Both the position numbers and the translations under genes were made by a program. Below the pieces are notes generated by a model, which saw only the letters and a program-made list of their open reading frames with translations, had not been told where the DNA came from and did no database searches. A stretch of 64,000 nt of DNA from positions 55,854-119,853 of the forward strand of contig MNCI01030296.1 of the NCBI GenBank assembly GCA_015680685.1. The letters run 5' to 3'. Source of the stretch: Gnetum montanum. Taxonomy: Eukaryota; Streptophyta; Gnetopsida; Gnetales; Gnetaceae. This document shows positions 59,761 to 64,000 of the stretch, piece after piece. The first letter of the stretch is position 1. Every line of letters begins with the position of its first letter.

Positions 59761-60960
59761 CAAAGTATTGAGCTGTACTCTTGCTTCTTGTCTTAATCAA
59801 GCTTGTTAAACTCATCAAAACATGTCTTTGATTTATCAAATATAACATTTCTAGAGCAATACTACTTGCTATCAATGGGATCAAAAAATTTATATCCGTA
59901 TGTTCTTGAATCATAACCAAAAAAACAAACATTTTTTTCCTCTATCATCCAACTTATCTGTTAACTAATTTAGAATCCTAACATAACAAATATAACCAAA
60001 CACTTTAAAATGTGATAAATTTGGAGGCTGATCATAAGGTAACTGATAAGAAGTTTTCTTTCCATTTGATGAAGTGATCAATCTATTAAGTAAATAGGTT
60101 GTTGTGTGGATTGCCTTATGTCAATACTCATTTGAAATTGAGGCATGTTTCAAGAAACATCTTGTCATCTCCTATAAAATACCATTCTTCCTTTCTACTA
60201 TGTCATTGCTTTGGGGTAAAGACCCACATGTGGTTTGTTTCTCTATTCCACATTCAACATAATAATCATCAAATTCATTTGAAACAAATTCACCACCATG
60301 ATCTGGCCTGATTACCTTTATCCTCAAATCAAACCTATTGTCAATAAGCCTCTAAAAATTCTTGAATGTAGGAAATAATTCATCCTTGAAATGTAAAACA
60401 TATGACCAAGCATACCTGAAAAAATCATCAACAATTACCAAAAAAATATCTTCCTTTATTTAATGCAGCTATGGACATAGGTCCAACCACATTCATATGG
60501 AAAAGTTCTAGTGGATATGCCTTCTTTTCCATATGAGCTACATGAGGAAAGGCCTTTTCTTTCCTTTAAGAAATATGTCATATGGAAATGTTCTTAGCAT
60601 TTTTATAGAAGGCATGTCCAAGCCTCCAATTTCACACTATTGCCTCTTCAATCTTAGCTATAAAAATAAACTTCTCATCAACACGATTCGGTACAAAAGT
60701 GGCTCCAAGACAATATATCTAATTTTTTTAGTCTTGGAAGCTTAGCTATGATCCTCATTAATTTTAAAATTATACAAATGTCATCTTCAAAAACAACCTT
60801 CTTTTCATTTTTCACCATCTATCCAACTAAAAGCAAAGAATTAGACAATTCTGGAACATAGAAAACATCATGGATCTGCACTTGACTTCCATATTTAAGA
60901 GTATTAAGGACTTTTCCAAGTCCTTCAATGAGAAACTTTGATTGTGCCCAAGTTGCCATT
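59761..60960 (-). pseudogene. Copia integrase, decayed
   Basis: Minus-strand pieces include FFHMNVVGPMSIAALNKGRY (near 60500), RIKVIRPDHGGEFVSNEFDD (60290-60340) and LPQSNDIVERKNGIL (near 60200). The second and third catalytic residues (Asp in DHGGEF, Glu in ERKN) are kept. At the first position the family usually has Asp before the x-x-GP phrase, and here I read Asn. Frameshifts and stops are frequent. The enzyme would insert the cDNA at a new site. Confidence 0.82.
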
Positions 60961-61310
60961 GGGCTTATACTCAATAAAATCATCTTTGTGAGGAGTCATC
61001 TGGTTTGAACAACCATTGTCAAGGATCCATGTCCTTGAAGTGATATTATCAAACATGGTGAATTCTGCAAAATTTGAGTTATCTTGGAAATCTATAACTT
61101 ATTTGCCTCTATCTTATAATGTGGGATTTTCTCCTTCTTGAGTATCTTGAATTGTGAGATTTTGAACACTAGTGTTCTACTAACATCTTTCTTCATAATG
61201 ACATCTCTTACCACAAAAGGTGCACCATTGAATTGATGAAGATGATGCATCTTAATCTCCTTTTGGCTGAAAATTTTTCCTACCAATTGTAGGACCCCCT
61301 CTTCCTCTAA
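60961..61310 (-). pseudogene. Copia zinc knuckle and protease
   Basis: A zinc knuckle of the exact CX2CX4HX4C form reads CTFCGKRCHYEERC (about 61165-61206). The protease active site follows at about 61010: WILDNGCSNQMTPHKDDF. Copia proteases have D-S/T-G at that point, whereas here it is D-N-G, so the enzyme is likely inactive. A frameshift separates the two. Confidence 0.8.
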
Positions 61311-62102
61311 AAAAATTCTGAAAACCTCTACCTATTAGCTAAAATCCTTTGAAATTTTGAGGTGTTGTGTGATTTAATTACCTCTTTTCTCTTGAATAGT
61401 TAAATCTTCCTCCCCTTCTTCTTCCTCTAGTGAATCTTCCACCTCTTAAAGTGCCTAGAGCTACAACATAAGCATTCTAATTTGGATCTAAAATCTTCAA
61501 TTCTTTTCAAGCCTTCAAACTTGCAATTAACTCATAGATTGTATAGATGGAGAGGTCTTTTGTTTGAATAGTAATTTTAATGAAGGTTGAAAATCTATAT
61601 TCATTGTAAAGAACTTATATTACCTTATTTACCTTCTACTACATTGTGAGGCTGCAATTGTGCTCATTCAAATTTCTCAAAATAATGTGAAGCCTATCAA
61701 AAAAATCAAAGTGAGACTCTCCTCTTGTAATAATTACATTATCAAACTTGATCCTATATTTCATTTCCTTCAACTTTCTATTTACCTCATTACCTTTGTA
61801 CTCTTCTTGCAAGATGTCCCACGAAGCCTTGGATGTGTCTTTAGTCTAGCTCTAACTGCCTCTAAAACCCTAGTAAAAATAATCATCTTCATCAATGAGT
61901 TAGTCTTTGTATTTCTTTTTAGCTTATTCCTCTGCTCTCTCATCATCGGATCTAAAGGCACAACAAAACCAAGTTCAACATACTCCCATACTTCATGAAC
62001 TTGGAGGAGAGATTTCATTAGATATGATCAATAAGTAAAATCTTAAGAGACATCCAAAGTAACAGAATACATAAGAATGTCTTTGATTTGTTTAGTAGCC
62101 AT
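61311..62102 (-). pseudogene. gag: Copia Gag, decayed
   Basis: The likely start is ATG 62102 (MATKQIKDILMYSVTLD), close after the primer site. It continues with SLLQVHEVWEYVELGFVVP (open piece 61782-62018). A frameshift then leads to TSKASWDILQEEYKGNEVNR and KLKEMKYRIKFDNVI, which are typical of the copia Gag (UBN2-type) domain. An Arg/Gly-rich stretch near 61290-61440 leads into the zinc knuckle. Gag would form the particle. Confidence 0.82.
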
Positions 62103-62117
62103 AAGAATTGATTAACA

Positions 62118-62129
62118 GCTCTAATACCA
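62118..62129 (-). promoter_or_regulatory. Copia primer-binding site (initiator tRNA-Met)
   Basis: On the minus strand TGGTATTAGAGC, two bases inside the 5' LTR. It matches the plant initiator tRNA-Met complement TGGTATCAGAGC with one C-to-T change. Confidence 0.88.
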
Positions 62130-62131
62130 AT

Positions 62132-62632
62132 TGTTGAAATGAATGCAGTAAATAGGATGAGGAGGAATGAAAGCTTTATAGTTAAAAAATGAGAAATACT
62201 TGTGATATTATGAAATCTTATGATGTCGTGCAAAATGTATTATGAAATAATTGAGAAATTAAGAAAATGAATAGTGAAAATAAAATCATTGAAAAATTCA
62301 CTATGAAAAATTAAAACTAGAATAAAACTTGAGAAATATGAGAACTAATAGCTTCCTCCATTACTTTTAAAAAAACATTACATTGGGCTTTTTTTTCTTT
62401 TTTCACCATAAGGAAATTCTTCTAACTACTTTTATAAAAGAAAACAAACTCAACTAGGAGTTAAACTCAACATGACTGACCACTAACTACTAGAAAAAGA
62501 TTTGTTTTTAAAAAATTATTACATGATAAAAAACTTTTAATAATTAAAAAAAGTTACCAATCCAAACAACTTTTTTCAAAAAAATTATACAAAGTAGGAG
62601 AAAACAATTTCTACACTACACAATACTCAACA
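62132..62632 (-). repeat. Copia 5' LTR
   Basis: 501 bp, TGTTGAAATGAATGC to ATACTCAACA on the plus strand, partner of 57557-58084. Confidence 0.92.
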
Positions 62633-62637
62633 TTAAG

Positions 62638-63060
62638 TAGGCAACCTAGGTTGTTGAGGTACATCAATTGCATAAACTTGTAACTCTGTTCTAAGAAATG
62701 TGTAACTGAAGAAAGGTGTAATATGAAGAAGAAATTCAAAACCTTGCATACCAAACTCTAACAAATGACTATAAGTGAACCAACTCTATAGGAGAAGATG
62801 AACTTGATGGAAAATATGTACATCCTCTACCATGAATCAATTATTGTAGTCCTTGAGAGAAGACTCAAAGAGGTGAAAGAAAACACGCAAGAAAAATAGA
62901 TGTACCTTTATTTGGTCCAAATGTTTACAAGTCAATTGTGCATAGAGCTAGAGAAGAAACTTCATCGAACAACAATCAAGTTGGATGTAGCCCAGCATAA
63001 GCTCTTGTAGGCAAAGAGAAGTCACAAGTAATTCTAAGCTAATGTTGATGATTACCATTA
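62638..63060 (+). pseudogene. Unknown ORF region, continuation after copia insertion
   Basis: Continues the Lys/Glu-rich reading of 53.9-57.5 kb, with pieces such as EKMNLMENMYILYHESII and VVLERRLKEVKENTQEK (about 62800-62900). It supports the view that the copia element landed inside a formerly continuous coding region. No domain is recognised. Confidence 0.3.
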
Positions 63061-63964
63061 GCACTTCTACGAAAGTAGAAATTGATGCATGAGTAAAATT
63101 GATAGCTCCAAGCAAGGGTGATGAACCTAAAGGCCCAAATTTAGAAATTTTATATGTTCACACCTAACTGTTCAAACTTCTTCTCATATCAAGGAGGCAT
63201 GTCAAGAAGCTTATTTTCTCAACGACCACCCCATGGCACTTCTTAATGAGGTGACTTATATTATATTATATTCGAGTCATGGTCTATGCATCTATATAGT
63301 TGTATTCCTTTGCATTGCTCATGTCATGTGTTTAGTCCCAATTTTGTGTCTTAGGTATTAAGGCTAAGGAACTAGCTTTACTCAGTCATGGAGAAATGAT
63401 GAGTCATATAGTGGTGTTTTGTATGTCGACTATAAGCCCTATATTTGGGTGGTGTTTCATATGCCTTGTGTTTATAGTCTAACATGCTTGGTAGAGGTTC
63501 TTGGTCTTCCGAAATGTACCCTTACTACTTAGGTCACAACCTGAGGTTACATGCATAATTCCAAGCTCTCTAGAACAATTCTAGCTTCATTCAAATGCCC
63601 TAGGATCCTTTCAACAAGTTTTCTTGGGTTTTGGCTTGCACCCAAAATTGAAAAGGCAAAATGTGGTATGAAAAGAGGTGCACTATCTACCTTGCATCAG
63701 CACACCCCCTACATCATAGGCATTGATGCACCCCTTTGACAAGTCTAGTTTTCCTTACTCTGCATCACATGTGCTCAAGGTCATTTTGGGTGATGATGAC
63801 AAGCCTCTGTTAACACCTAGACTTTGATGAACACCTCTCATTTCCATGGGAAAACTATAAATACCCAGGATGAGCTCTCACACTTAACAACTTAGTTTTC
63901 AACATTTTTCTATGAAGAGCTCTCCCTTCCTTTGGTAAGTTGATTCTTTTCCTTATTTGTGTGT
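63061..63964. other. No recognisable gene; promoter-like TATA
   Basis: No protein-like frame. A good TATA box (TATAAATA) lies at 63856-63863, followed by a pyrimidine-rich stretch, which could be the promoter part of an LTR on the plus strand. No second copy is in the window to test this. Confidence 0.4.
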
Positions 63965-64000
63965 TGATGAGTGGCGAGGTACCCCTACACTCAACCATAC
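63965..64000 (-). mobile_element. Family-T LTR end, inverted (cut by window end)
   Basis: TGATGAGTGGCGAGGTACCCC onward is the reverse complement of the family-T LTR end and matches the T2 LTR start at 49755. No primer site adjoins it on the left, so it is a 3' LTR of a minus-strand element or a solo LTR. Confidence 0.85.

Larger units (their letters stand above)
57557..62632 (-). mobile_element. Ty1/copia retrotransposon, complete but decayed
   Basis: This 5.1 kb minus-strand element has LTRs at 57557-58084 and 62132-62632 that begin TGTTGA and end CAACA. It has an initiator-tRNA-Met primer site and the copia order gag, protease, integrase, reverse transcriptase, RNase H. A polypurine tract and target duplication TCAAG (57552-57556) / TTAAG (62633-62637) complete it. 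All genes have stops or frameshifts. It is inserted in the unknown ORF region 53.9-63.0 kb. Confidence 0.93.

Overview
The window looks like nuclear DNA of a seed plant with a large, repeat-rich genome. The evidence is AT-rich sequence with strong C-to-T/G-to-A decay, several nested LTR retrotransposons, a primer-binding site matching plant tRNA-Asp, a copia element primed by initiator tRNA-Met, and a fragment of a plant-type HMG-CoA reductase gene. I see no intact host gene, no tRNA or rRNA gene and no CRISPR array. I cannot name the species. A gymnosperm is possible, but that is a guess. All coding regions are broken by stops or frameshifts or are partial, so the ORFs here are mostly short pieces of decayed gag/pol genes.

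Layout. 1-291 is the end of an LTR of family T. 292-3400 shows no gene. 3480-5640 (-) is a decayed coiled-coil-like ORF. 5950-10120 (+) is an LTR-like leader plus gag (family A/B). 10137-18660 (+) is the integrase and 3' LTR of a chromovirus-like gypsy element; a family-T element (T1, 11383-18026) sits inside that LTR. 18661-50880 is a nest. The outer element C (minus strand) has repeats R at both ends, gag at 35.1-36.4 kb, a protease remnant at 21.8-22.6 kb and a plus-strand ORF at 19.6-20.9 kb. Element B (22926-35033, minus) is inserted in its interior and element T2 (38095-50610, minus) in its right-hand repeat. B is itself interrupted by repeat S1. T2 contains a 2.5 kb insertion carrying the HMG-CoA reductase fragment. 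51.1-52.4 kb holds S2, an inverted copy of S1. 53.9-63.0 kb is another decayed unknown plus-strand ORF region, split by a complete but decayed copia element (57557-62632, minus). The window ends at 63965 in an inverted family-T LTR.

How the parts work together. T2 carries gag, protease, reverse transcriptase, RNase H and integrase and resembles Athila-type Ty3/gypsy elements. T1 has the same LTRs, primer site, gag and protease, but about 2.8 kb of pol is deleted, so it could only have moved in trans. Elements A/B and C show gag and protease but no recognisable reverse transcriptase. They share an unusual primer-site-like motif and may be non-autonomous. B also has a degenerate tandem array of about 150-bp units in its 3' untranslated region. 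The best candidates for something undescribed are these gag-protease elements with their opposite-strand ORF, and the insertion carrying the HMG-CoA reductase piece.
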